Source: Microbacteriaceae bacterium
Lineage (GTDB): Bacteria; Actinomycetota; Actinomycetes; Actinomycetales; Microbacteriaceae
Length of the DNA: 64,000 bases
Assembly: GCA_014377425.1 (NCBI GenBank)
Contig: JACMPQ010000085.1
Span: forward strand, 28,037-92,036
Direction: 5' to 3'
This document shows positions 39,619-48,423 of the stretch, one piece after another. A program made the translations under genes and the position numbers. The notes beneath the pieces are model-generated. The model saw only the letters and a program-made list of their open reading frames with translations. It searched no databases and was not told where the DNA came from. The stretch's first letter is position 1, and every line of letters starts with the position of its first letter.

Positions 39619-42600
39619 ATGCCCTCACCGTTGCCCCTGGTGCACGATCCCCGATTGATTGTCTCGCGTTCGCCGGAGCTCCGAAGTCCCGTCATTTCGC
39701 TGCCCCGACCACCCACCGATTCCCCGAGCTATACATTTCCCATTGTGGCCACCATCGCACCGGTGTTGGGCTCAGTACTGATTTGGGCTGTCACCGGGTC
39801 TAGTTTCGCGCTGGTTTTTGCGGCGCTTTCGCCGATCGTAGCGATCGCCAGCGTTATCGACGCGCGTTGGCGGGGGCGACGACATCGGCGGCGGGAAAAC
39901 TCTCGATTTTCCGCGGATGTCTCGCGCGCCGTTGATACGGTGGCCCGGCTGCATGCGTCTGGGCTCGATCAACTCACTCAGCTGTTCCCGCCCATCTCCC
40001 ACCTCTTGCTCAAACCCCGAGATGCACCCGACCGCTGGCGAAATGAGCTCAGCGACACCGTGGCGCTACGGGTGGGAAGTGGAGCGGCACAGAGCACGCT
40101 TCGCGTCGACGGCGTGCCCGACGATACCCAGCCTGCGGGTATCCGGGAGGCATTAGAGCACATTGGATTTTTGGCGTCCTCCCTCAACGACGCCCCGATT
40201 CGCGTTGACGCCCGAAGAGGGATAGCGATCTGCGGACCACCCACCGTGGCGCGGGCCGTCGCCCGGGCCTACCTGATTCGACTTGCGACGCTCCTGTCGC
40301 CGCAGAGCGTGGCGATTCGCCGCCCCGATAATTCCGACTGGTCCTGGCTCGACGATCTTCCGCATCGGGTCGAAACGGTCACACGACGCGCCCCTGCTAA
40401 CGGCGACTACGCACTGTCGGGAGATGCGCCGACCGACTCAAATCCCTTCGCCCTGATCGAAATCGTGTCGCTCCGCGGCGGAGCGCAGCGCCACTCTGAT
40501 GCCGCTGTGTTGTTCATCGCCGTTGCCGAGAATCCATGGGACCTGCCGCGGCACTGTCATCACCGTGTTGAAGTCCTCGCACCCCAAAACCTCGCACCCC
40601 AAAACCTCGCACCCCAAAAACATGCATCCCAGAACCTCGCACCCCAAAAACATGCATCCCAGACACCCGGCTCCCAACCGACAGGACGACTCGTCAGCAG
40701 TATGGAGCGCGACGTCATCCTCAGCCTCGAATTCGCCTCCCAGGAGGATGCCGTCGGACGGGCCAAATGCCTCCGACGCTGGGCCGATGAGGAAGGAGTC
40801 ACGGCGCAACTTGCCGAACTCCCACGGCTGCTGCCGTTCTCGAGTCTGCGTCAGGAGATTTTCAACGGCATCGGAATCACCGATTCAGCCACCCGTTCCA
40901 GTCTCGAGTGCCGCTCCACCCTCGCGTGCATCATCGGGGCAAGCACCAACGCGCCGTGGCGAATCGATCTCGTCGGCGATGGCCCACACGCCGTTGTTGG
41001 TGGCACCACCGGGAGCGGTAAAAGCGAGTTGCTCACGTCGTGGATCTTGGCGTTGGCGACCACCTACTCGCCCGAGCTGGTCACCTTTTTGCTCGTCGAC
41101 TTCAAGGGAGGAGCTTCATTCGAGGCAGTACGCAATCTCCCGCACAGCGTGGGGATCGTGACCGACCTCGATGCCTCCGGTGCATCCCGTGCCCTAGAAA
41201 GCCTTCGGGCCGAATTGCGCTACCGCGAGCGGCTCATCGTGGCCGCGGGGTGCAAAACGATCGAAGAGTTCCCCGTCGAAAAAGAGCTACCGCGTTTAGT
41301 TATCGTGGTTGACGAATTCGCTGTCCTGGCCGGTCAGTTCCCCGAGCTACGCAACCTGTTCGCCGACATCGCTGCCCGTGGTCGCTCGCTCGGCGTGCAC
41401 CTAATCCTTTGTACTCAGCGCCCCGCCGACTCTCTGCGCGAAACCATCTTGGCCAATTGCACTCTGCGAATTTCCCTCCGGGTCAATAGCGCCGCCGATA
41501 GCGTGGCCCTGATCGGAAGTGCCGCCGCCGCAGACCTGCCGCGCGAGCCGGTGGGGCGCGCTTTTGTCACGAAGCCCGGCCACCCCGTATCGAGCGTGCA
41601 GGCGGCCCTCGCCGATCCGAACGATTTCGTCCAGGTCGCCTCGTGCTGGCCAACCACCGTGGCCGTGCGGAGGCCGTGGTGCGATCCACTGCCCCTGGAG
41701 GTCACCCCGGGGAGCTTAGAAACTCCGGGGTTTGGCACCGCAGTGGCATTCGCACTCCGAGATCTGCCCGAGGAGCAGCGCCAGGACGCTGCCCAATTTG
41801 ACCCGCGCCAGCACGGAAACCTGCTGGTGCAGGGTGCGCGTGGCTCCGGAAAGTCGACCGCGCTGTTTACTCTCGCCGCGGGCTTTTCGCGGGTGCGTTG
41901 GGTTCCGTCGGATGTCGGCGGAGCCTGGGACACCGTCGCCTCGCTCCTCGAGGCAGGGGAACAGTTGCGCGACAACCCGCTTCTTGTGGTGGCGGATGAC
42001 CTCGACCTGTTGATTGCTCGGTTCGGCAGCGACCATCAACGGGACTTCGTCGACCAACTCACCCGACTACTGCGTGAGGGTCCAGCACGAGGAATTACCC
42101 TCGTGATCAGCGTGCAGCACCTTTCCCCCGTAATCAATTGGGTTGGTCAACTGTGCGACTCCCGACTGCTCCTGCGCCTCGCCGATCGTCAAGAACACGC
42201 CATGGCCGGCGGACGAGTAGAACTGTTTGACCCGAACCTCGCGCCGGGTGGCGGCTTCTGGGGCGACCATCGCGTGCAAGTGGTGAAAACACCGAGCGAG
42301 CTTCGCAGGGGGAGGGAGCCCCGTCCCGCCTCAATCGTCTTCACGCCGGGTGAAACAACCGCCGTGGTGAGTTCTGCCCCGAAAGATTTCGCCACCAGAA
42401 TCGCCCGCGCCCAGCCACAGGCGGTACCCATCACCGTCATTGCCGTACGTGATTTTCTGCCCGTGCCAACCCCAACCCCGGCAGAATCAGATCAGTCGTC
42501 GGTCCTTTTCAGCAAGGGCGCGAGCCACACGATCGTGCTGGGCGATCCAGATGACTGGCAGGCCGCGTGGGCCGTCACAGCGAAGTTGCGCCATCGCCAG

Positions 42601-42873
42601 CGGCTCCTCTTCGACAGATGCTCGGTCGCAGACTTTCGAGCGATCACCCGATCACGAACGCTTCCTTCGCCGCTGTCCCACCCGCAGGAGCTCTGGCTCG
42701 TGGATGATCACGATCGTGTGGCACGGGTTCAACTGCCCGCGCAACTACCCGAGCACACCGCTGAGCGCTCGGTGGGTCAGCCCGTGAGCGATGGCAACGG
42801 GCTCGGAAATCACATCGCCGGCGAAGGTGTTCAGTCCCAGGGCGAGCGCCGGGTCATCCCGGAGCGCCTGTAG
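39619..42873 (+). CDS. FtsK/SpoIIIE-family ATPase resembling EccC of type VII secretion
   Basis: A 1084-residue protein. Two N-terminal membrane helices (about 38-80) are followed by a cytosolic region and three ATPase-like modules. The first is intact, with Walker A GTTGSGKS (462-469) and Walker B VVDEF (563-567). The second has Walker A GARGSGKS (739-746). The third has a ruined P-loop, GDPDDWQ (975-981). Two helices plus three modules match EccC/EssC rather than the DNA translocase FtsK, which has four helices and one motor. No EsxA/WXG100, EccB, EccD, EccE or mycosin gene is nearby. The last 43 codons run antisense into ald. ATG 39619 has only a weak ribosome site, so the exact start is less sure. 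Confidence 0.88.
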   Translation: MPSPLPLVHDPRLIVSRSPELRSPVISLPRPPTDSPSYTFPIVATIAPVLGSVLIWAVTGSSFALVFAALSPIVAIASVIDARWRGRRHRRRENSRFSADVSRAVDTVARLHASGLDQLTQLFPPISHLLLKPRDAPDRWRNELSDTVALRVGSGAAQSTLRVDGVPDDTQPAGIREALEHIGFLASSLNDAPIRVDARRGIAICGPPTVARAVARAYLIRLATLLSPQSVAIRRPDNSDWSWLDDLPHRVETVTRRAPANGDYALSGDAPTDSNPFALIEIVSLRGGAQRHSDAAVLFIAVAENPWDLPRHCHHRVEVLAPQNLAPQNLAPQKHASQNLAPQKHASQTPGSQPTGRLVSSMERDVILSLEFASQEDAVGRAKCLRRWADEEGVTAQLAELPRLLPFSSLRQEIFNGIGITDSATRSSLECRSTLACIIGASTNAPWRIDLVGDGPHAVVGGTTGSGKSELLTSWILALATTYSPELVTFLLVDFKGGASFEAVRNLPHSVGIVTDLDASGASRALESLRAELRYRERLIVAAGCKTIEEFPVEKELPRLVIVVDEFAVLAGQFPELRNLFADIAARGRSLGVHLILCTQRPADSLRETILANCTLRISLRVNSAADSVALIGSAAAADLPREPVGRAFVTKPGHPVSSVQAALADPNDFVQVASCWPTTVAVRRPWCDPLPLEVTPGSLETPGFGTAVAFALRDLPEEQRQDAAQFDPRQHGNLLVQGARGSGKSTALFTLAAGFSRVRWVPSDVGGAWDTVASLLEAGEQLRDNPLLVVADDLDLLIARFGSDHQRDFVDQLTRLLREGPARGITLVISVQHLSPVINWVGQLCDSRLLLRLADRQEHAMAGGRVELFDPNLAPGGGFWGDHRVQVVKTPSELRRGREPRPASIVFTPGETTAVVSSAPKDFATRIARAQPQAVPITVIAVRDFLPVPTPTPAESDQSSVLFSKGASHTIVLGDPDDWQAAWAVTAKLRHRQRLLFDRCSVADFRAITRSRTLPSPLSHPQELWLVDDHDRVARVQLPAQLPEHTAERSVGQPVSDGNGLGNHIAGEGVQSQGERRVIPERL
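40576..40665 (+). repeat. Six 15-bp tandem repeats in the FtsK-like gene
   Basis: Six contiguous 15-base units (CTCGCACCCCAAAAC and variants such as CATGCATCCCAGAAC) encode LAPQN/HASQN pentapeptides at residues 320-349, in the linker before the first ATPase module. Confidence 0.88.
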
Positions 42874-43860
42874 CCAGCCTTTGTCAGCAATCGAACGAAC
42901 GTAGGGGAGTGTGGCATTTGTTAGGGCATAAGTGGAGGTGTTGGGCACCGCGCCCGGCATGTTCGCAACGCAATAAAAAAGTGAACCGTGCACGGCGAAG
43001 GTGGGATCGGCGTGGGTGGTCGCTCGGGTGTCCGCAAAGCAGCCCCCCTGATCGACGGCGATATCCACCAGCACGCTGCCACGCTTCATTCGCGACACGA
43101 GCTCGTTGCTCACCAATTTCGGCGCTTTCGCACCGGGCACCAGAACCGAGCCGATCACCATGTCGGCGGCCACACAGGCGCGATCAATTTCGAAACTGTT
43201 GGACGCGATCGTGCGCACGCGTCCGGCGTAGAGGGCGTCCAGCTCGCGTAGGCGTTGCAGGTTCGTGTCGAGCACGATCACCTCGGCTCCGAGCCCCACC
43301 GCTACGGCAACGGCGTTCGTTCCTGCCACGCCGCCGCCCAGCACCACAATCCGTGCCGGGTAGGTCCCGGGTACTCCCGGAACCAGAAGTCCGGGACCGC
43401 CGTTCGGCTTTAGCATGGCGTTCGCCCCGACGATCGGTGCGAGTCGACCCGCAACTTCGCTCATCGGTGCCAACAGGGGAAGCGCACGCGAGGGTAACTG
43501 CACGGTTTCGTAGGCCACAGCGGTGACCCGGGCCGAAGTTAGGGCCGCAGTGAGGTCGGCTTCGGCGGCAAGGTGAAGGTAGGTGAAGAGCAAAAGGTCG
43601 GGTCGAAAGTGGCGATATTCGCTCGCGACCGGCTCTTTCACCTTCAGCAGGAGGTCGGCCGCGGCCCAGGTGGACGCGGCATCCGCTGAGATGGTCGCTC
43701 CGGCGGAACGGTAGTCGTCATCGGCGATTGAAGAGCCTTCGCCCGCGCCAGCCTGCACAACAACGTCGTGCCCCCGGCTGGTGAGGTCGTGAACCCCGGC
43801 CGGAGTGATTGCCACCCGAAACTCGTTGTTCTTGATCTCGCTGGGAATGGCAATACGCAT
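42745..43860 (-). CDS. ald: Alanine dehydrogenase
   Basis: The 371-residue enzyme interconverts L-alanine with pyruvate and ammonia using NAD. It begins MRIAIPSEIKNNEFRVAITPAGV and has the substrate Lys in LLLKVKEP, catalytic His in FTYLHLAAE, a Rossmann motif VVLGGGVAGTNA and VDIAVDQGGCFADTRATTH. AGGAG precedes the ATG. Its last 43 codons are covered on the other strand by the tail of the FtsK-like frame. With the polyamine transaminases nearby, it would recycle alanine to pyruvate and release ammonium. Confidence 0.96.
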   Translation of the reverse strand: MRIAIPSEIKNNEFRVAITPAGVHDLTSRGHDVVVQAGAGEGSSIADDDYRSAGATISADAASTWAAADLLLKVKEPVASEYRHFRPDLLLFTYLHLAAEADLTAALTSARVTAVAYETVQLPSRALPLLAPMSEVAGRLAPIVGANAMLKPNGGPGLLVPGVPGTYPARIVVLGGGVAGTNAVAVAVGLGAEVIVLDTNLQRLRELDALYAGRVRTIASNSFEIDRACVAADMVIGSVLVPGAKAPKLVSNELVSRMKRGSVLVDIAVDQGGCFADTRATTHADPTFAVHGSLFYCVANMPGAVPNTSTYALTNATLPYVRSIADKGWLQALRDDPALALGLNTFAGDVISEPVAIAHGLTHRALSGVLG

Positions 43861-44101
43861 GGTGCTCCTGACATCGGATGTTCACAATTCCCGCGGCGAC
43901 CCTGCGGCGGACAATTAACAATAGCCAGCCCCACGAGGGAATTAGTATCTCACCGGCACGCAAAGCGCGGATTTCGTCACAATTTGGAATCTGTAAAGAG
44001 GTTTTGCTCTTTTTGGCGTAAGTGGGTCGATTCTGTGTAAGCATCAAAATGGCGGATCGTTGAGGATTCGCCTCGCGTACCGCCGTGAAGGAGTAGCCCT
44101 T
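43861..44101. promoter_or_regulatory. Divergent ald / potD control region
   Basis: This 241-base gap holds two direct copies of a related word, AATCTGTAAAG (43988-43998) and ATTCTGTGTAAG (44029-44040). A weak hairpin AAAGAG (43995-44000) / CTCTTT (44007-44012) with trailing T bases lies here too. The word ATTCTGT also appears beside lrp at 23553-23559. A common Lrp-type operator is possible but unproven. AAGGAG for potD lies at 44087-44092. Confidence 0.4.
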
Positions 44102-45319
44102 ATGCCGTTACCGTTATCCGCCGATCCGACGGTCAAGCAGCTGGTTTCCCTTGCTCGGCAGTCGCAAATTTCGCGCCGCGCGGTGCTGAGCGGAGCATCA
44201 CTGGCTGCTGTCGGATTGTCGGTAGCCGCCTGTTCATCGTCGGCTACCGGAGGTCAAGCCAAACCTTCCGCTGCAGCAGACGGCTCGGCATCAGACAAAA
44301 CCCTCGTCTGGGCTAATTGGCCGGGCTACCTCGATCAAGACGAGAACAAAAAGTCGCCCACGCTCGACGCTTTCCGCACGCAGTCGGGCCTCGACGTCAC
44401 CTACGACGTTGCCATCGACGACAACAACACCTATTACGGCAAGGTCAAAGATCAATTGGCGCTCGGTCAAGATATCGGCGCCGATCTCGTTTGCCTCACC
44501 GACTGGATGATCGGCCGCCTGATTCGATTCGGTTATGTGCAAAAGCTTGACGAGACGAAAATTCCAAACAAGAAAAACCTCACCCCGACGCTGCAAAATC
44601 CGGACTTTGACCCCGGGCGCACACTTTCACTGCCCTGGCAGGGAGGTTTTGCGGGAATTTGCTGGAACAAAGAAAAAATCCCGGGTGGCCTGAAATCGGT
44701 CTCCGACCTGTGGAATCCCAAATACAAGGGTCGTATTGGGGTGCTGACTGAGATGCGCGACACCATCGGGCTGATCATGCTTGAGAACGGCGTCGATATC
44801 GCCAGCAAGTGGAACGATGACGCCTTCATGAACGCCACGGATGATTTCAAAAAGCACGTCGTCAGCGGGCAAATTCGAAATGTCAAGGGCAACGCCTACT
44901 TAGAAGATCTGAAAAGCGAGGACACGATCGCTGCAATTTGTTGGTCCGGCGATATCACCACCCTGAATGGTGAGGCAGGCAACAAATGGGAGTTCGCCAT
45001 TCCGAGTGCCGGGGCCACCCTCTGGAACGACAACTATGTCGTTCCGATTGGTTCGAAGCGCAAATCCAACGCCGAGTCCCTGATGAACTATTACTATGAG
45101 CCCGAGGTTGCGGCCGAAATCGCCGCCTATGTCAACTACATCACTCCGGTGGTTGGCGCTCAAGCTGTGGCAGCTGCCAAGTATCCTGAACTCGCGAACA
45201 ACCAGCTCATTTTCCCGAATACCGACACCCTGGCCAAGGCACACATTTTCCGTACCCTGTCTCCGGCCGAGGAGAACACCTACAACGCGGCATTCCAAGC
45301 CGTGCTGCTGGGTTCCTGA
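44102..45319 (+). CDS. potD: Spermidine/putrescine ABC transporter substrate-binding protein
   Basis: From ATG 44102 the precursor has 405 residues. It carries a twin-arginine-type signal (SRRAVLSGASLAAVGLSVAAC, RR at 25-26) with a lipobox Cys44, so it may be a Tat-exported lipoprotein. The mature part is a family 1 polyamine receptor (LVWANWPGYLDQDENKKSPTLDAF, NNTYYGKVKDQLALGQDIGADLVCLTDWM). An earlier in-frame TTG at 44060 lacks a ribosome site, whereas AAGGAG stands 9 bases before 44102. It is the first gene of a four-gene importer operon. Confidence 0.93.
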   Translation: MPLPLSADPTVKQLVSLARQSQISRRAVLSGASLAAVGLSVAACSSSATGGQAKPSAAADGSASDKTLVWANWPGYLDQDENKKSPTLDAFRTQSGLDVTYDVAIDDNNTYYGKVKDQLALGQDIGADLVCLTDWMIGRLIRFGYVQKLDETKIPNKKNLTPTLQNPDFDPGRTLSLPWQGGFAGICWNKEKIPGGLKSVSDLWNPKYKGRIGVLTEMRDTIGLIMLENGVDIASKWNDDAFMNATDDFKKHVVSGQIRNVKGNAYLEDLKSEDTIAAICWSGDITTLNGEAGNKWEFAIPSAGATLWNDNYVVPIGSKRKSNAESLMNYYYEPEVAAEIAAYVNYITPVVGAQAVAAAKYPELANNQLIFPNTDTLAKAHIFRTLSPAEENTYNAAFQAVLLGS

Positions 45320-46527
45320 TGGCGGCGATGACAGGATCGGCATTTGCTGAAGCTGGTGCCGACCTAAAACTGGTGGGCGTGCAAAAACGTTTCCCCGGCT
45401 TCACCGCGATCGAGAATCTCGATCTCACGATTCCCGCGGGAAGCTTCTTTGCGCTGTTGGGTCCCTCCGGCTGCGGTAAAACCACTACTCTGCGTCTCGT
45501 CGCGGGGCTCGAGGAAGTCTCGGCCGGTCGCATCCTGATTGGCGGTAAAGATGTCACTGCGACGAAGGCCTACCAGCGGCCGGTGAACACTGTATTTCAA
45601 AGCTATGCGCTGTTTCCGCACCTGAGCATTCTCGAAAATGTCGCTTTCGGGCTGCGTCGACGCAAAATGACCGACGCTCTCACGAGGGCCCACGAAGCGC
45701 TCAACCTGGTGGAGCTTGATCACCTGTCGGCGCGCAAGCCGGCGCAGCTTTCCGGCGGGCAGCAACAGCGGGTGGCTCTCGCCCGGGCCGTGGTCAACCG
45801 TCCGGCACTGCTGCTCCTAGATGAACCGCTCGGCGCGCTCGACCTCAAGCTACGGCGCCAAATGCAGTTGGAGCTGAAGTCGATTCAGGGGGAGGTGGGG
45901 CTCACCTTCTTGCACGTCACGCACGACCAGGAGGAAGCGATGACGATGGCAGACACGGTGGCGGTGATGAATAAGGGTCGCATCGAGCAAATGGGAGCGC
46001 CCGCGATTCTCTACGAACTCCCGCGTACAGCATTTGTGGCCAATTTCCTTGGCCAGTCCAACCTGTTCTCCGGTCTGGTCGCCGGAGAGACGAGCAACAG
46101 TATCGCGGTCGATATCGCGGGTAGCCGCATCGTCGTGCCAAAATCTCGCGCTCAGCGTCATGGCGGCGAGGTTACGATCGGAGTTCGGCCCGAAAAACTC
46201 ATCCTGACCCGCACGGCACCGAACGCCAATAGCGCCCTGAATTCTCTCGGGCCGGGACGGATCACCGATGTGTCGTTCAGTGGTGTGAGTACACAGTTCT
46301 CGGTGGAAATCCCGAGCGTTGGCGCAGTGGTGGTTTTTGCGCAAAACCTGCAGGCGTCGCCGATGGCATCGGTTGGGGATGCGGTGTGGGTGAGTTGGAA
46401 CGTCGAGCACGGGTTCGGGCTCGAAGACGACGAACGCTCGGCGGCGCGTTTCTCGGCCGATGAGTCGACCGCGATGATCGCGGCGCATCGCAAAGATGCC
46501 CTCCTCGCAGAACTCGAAGACTCCTAA
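45319..46527 (+). CDS. potA: Polyamine ABC transporter ATP-binding protein
   Basis: A 402-residue ATPase with Walker A GPSGCGKT (48-55), signature LSGGQ (144-148), Walker B LLLLDEP (164-170) and the H-loop [15 protein letters not shown]-terminal TOBE regulatory domain follows (about 290-370, [13 protein letters not shown]). Its A of ATG is shared with the potD stop (TGATG), so translation is coupled. Confidence 0.95.
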   Translation: MAAMTGSAFAEAGADLKLVGVQKRFPGFTAIENLDLTIPAGSFFALLGPSGCGKTTTLRLVAGLEEVSAGRILIGGKDVTATKAYQRPVNTVFQSYALFPHLSILENVAFGLRRRKMTDALTRAHEALNLVELDHLSARKPAQLSGGQQQRVALARAVVNRPALLLLDEPLGALDLKLRRQMQLELKSIQGEVGLTFLHVTHDQEEAMTMADTVAVMNKGRIEQMGAPAILYELPRTAFVANFLGQSNLFSGLVAGETSNSIAVDIAGSRIVVPKSRAQRHGGEVTIGVRPEKLILTRTAPNANSALNSLGPGRITDVSFSGVSTQFSVEIPSVGAVVVFAQNLQASPMASVGDAVWVSWNVEHGFGLEDDERSAARFSADESTAMIAAHRKDALLAELEDS

Positions 46528-46530
46528 ACC

Positions 46531-47442
46531 ATGGCCTTCTCGGCGTTTGCGCCCAGCACGGTCAGCGAGCAGGCTCCGCGGCGAAAAAGTAGGGTGGCGC
46601 TGCTGCTGCTGCTTCCGGGCATCCTGTACCTGCTGTTGTTCTTTCTTGTCCCGCTGCTTTCGCTCATCCTCACCTCGCTGCAAGCGCCCACCGTGAGCGG
46701 CGACATCGGTCAGTACCGCACCGCCTTCGAGTGGCAAAACTATTCGACCGCTATCGGCCAATACGGCGGCCAGATTTTGCGCTCGTTCGTCTACGCGGTG
46801 CTCGCCACGGTGTTCGCGCTCCTGTTCAGCTACCCGCTGGCGTATTTCATCGGAGTGAAGGCTCGGCCCTACCCGCTTCTGCAAAATTTGGCACTGATCC
46901 TCGTAATTGCGCCCTTTTTCATTAGTTTCCTGCTGCGTACCCTCGCCTGGAAGCAATTGCTCTCTGATGAGTCTGCAATCGTCACCGGTCTCAAGGCCCT
47001 GGCTCTTTTGGCCCCGGATGCCCACGTCACTGGTACTCCGGTGGCCGTGGTTTTTGGGCTCACCTACAACTTCATCCCGTTTATGACACTGCCGCTTTAC
47101 GCGTCGCTGGAACGCCTCGACCTTCGGTATCTCGAGGCAGGTAACGACCTCTACGCAACACCGTTTTCCACCTTCCTGCGCGTGACCATTCCGCTATCCA
47201 TGCCAGGAATCGTCTCTGGTGTACTGCTCACCTTCATTCCCGCCGCGGGGGACTACGTCAACGCCAGTCGAGAGTTCCTCGGCGGTACGGGCACCACCAT
47301 GATCGGCAACGTCATCGAGAGTAATTTCTTGGTTTCGCTCAACTACCCCGCTGCGGCAGCCATGTCGGTGATGCTCATGGTCGCTATCTTGATTTTGGTC
47401 ACGATCTACGTGCGACGAAGCGGTACGGAGGATCTTCTGTGA
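46531..47442 (+). CDS. potB: Polyamine ABC transporter permease, PotB type
   Basis: A 303-residue protein with six membrane helices and the EAA loop YLEAGNDLYATPFSTFLRVTIPLSMPGIVSG. It begins 3 bases after potA and overlaps potC by 4 bases (GTGA). Together with PotC it forms the membrane channel of the importer. Confidence 0.94.
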   Translation: MAFSAFAPSTVSEQAPRRKSRVALLLLLPGILYLLLFFLVPLLSLILTSLQAPTVSGDIGQYRTAFEWQNYSTAIGQYGGQILRSFVYAVLATVFALLFSYPLAYFIGVKARPYPLLQNLALILVIAPFFISFLLRTLAWKQLLSDESAIVTGLKALALLAPDAHVTGTPVAVVFGLTYNFIPFMTLPLYASLERLDLRYLEAGNDLYATPFSTFLRVTIPLSMPGIVSGVLLTFIPAAGDYVNASREFLGGTGTTMIGNVIESNFLVSLNYPAAAAMSVMLMVAILILVTIYVRRSGTEDLL

Positions 47443-48317
47443 GCACTCAGGAAGCGGCAGCCCTAGCCACAGCGGGTAATGCCGTAGAGACACCGGCGGG
47501 AAGTGGGCGAGGCCGCAAGCGGGACAGTAATTTCGGCGGCTGGATTTTGCCGGTGTACACCGCCGTAGCGCTGTTGTTTCTGCTCATTCCGATCGCCTAC
47601 ACCTTCGTGTTTTCCTTCAACCGCTCGCTGAAATCGAACATTTCGTGGCGTGGTTTTACCTTCGACAACTGGACCGGCGTGTGTAAAGCGCAGGGCGTCT
47701 GCGAGGCGGTCGGCAACAGCCTGCTCGTCGGCGTCATCGCAACATTTTTGGCCACCGTGCTTGGAACCATGATCGCTTTGGCCCTCGTGCGGTATCGCTT
47801 CCGGTTCCGCTCGGCGATCAGCCTGCTGCTGTTTCTGCCGATGGCTACGCCCGAGGTGGTGCTCGGTGCCGGGCTGGCCGCCGAATTTTTGACCGCGGGG
47901 GTGCAAAAAGGGCTTGTCACGATCATTCTGGCGCACACAATGTTCTGCATTAGCTTTGTGGTTGTCACAGTGAAGGCCCGGGTGGCGAGCCTTGACCCGG
48001 CGCTGGAGGAAGCGGGTCGCGACCTGTACGGCTCGCCCGGTCAGGTGTTCTGGCGCATTACTTTTCCGCTTTTGGTGCCCGGGATTGTTTCTGCGGCTCT
48101 GCTGTCTTTCTCCCTAAGTTTTGACGACTTCATCATCACCAACTTCAATTCCGGGGCTGAAACCACATTCCCGAAGTTTGTCTACATCGCGGCCGCTCGG
48201 GGTATTCCGGCCGAAGCGAACGTGGTGGCTAGCGCGGTCTTCGTCCTGGCTTTGGTTGTCGTCATCGTCTCCCAGGTCTCCGCTGCCGCGCGCAGACGAA
48301 GGCTGGCTGCCACCTAG
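47439..48317 (+). CDS. potC: Polyamine ABC transporter permease, PotC type
   Basis: A 292-residue protein. After a polar N terminus of about 35 residues there are six helices and the EAA loop ALEEAGRDLYGSPGQVFWRITFPLLVPGIVSA. The helix SLSFDDFIITNFNSG is characteristic of PotC. Its GTG start overlaps the potB stop. Confidence 0.94.
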   Translation: MSTQEAAALATAGNAVETPAGSGRGRKRDSNFGGWILPVYTAVALLFLLIPIAYTFVFSFNRSLKSNISWRGFTFDNWTGVCKAQGVCEAVGNSLLVGVIATFLATVLGTMIALALVRYRFRFRSAISLLLFLPMATPEVVLGAGLAAEFLTAGVQKGLVTIILAHTMFCISFVVVTVKARVASLDPALEEAGRDLYGSPGQVFWRITFPLLVPGIVSAALLSFSLSFDDFIITNFNSGAETTFPKFVYIAAARGIPAEANVVASAVFVLALVVVIVSQVSAAARRRRLAAT

Positions 48318-48331
48318 GGTTATGCCATCTG

Positions 48332-48382
48332 ATTCACACCGCTGCAAAATTCACATCGCATCAAGATTCACATCGTCGTGTT
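48332..48382. repeat. Three 17-bp tandem units behind potC
   Basis: ATTCACACCGCTGCAAA, ATTCACATCGCATCAAG and ATTCACATCGTCGTGTT follow each other with a 17-base period, starting 14 bases after the potC stop in the gap before the aminotransferase gene. Confidence 0.8.
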
Positions 48383-48423
48383 ACCACCGGCCCGTACCCC
48401 GGCCGTTCACTAGAAAGCTCACT

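Noticed and set aside
39619..42873. Chromosomal DNA translocase FtsK
   Set aside because: Only two N-terminal helices, three ATPase modules and no gamma domain; the layout fits EccC/EssC better.
45850..47025. 391-codon open frame antisense to potA/potB
   Set aside because: Spans two conserved genes on the other strand; a strand shadow.
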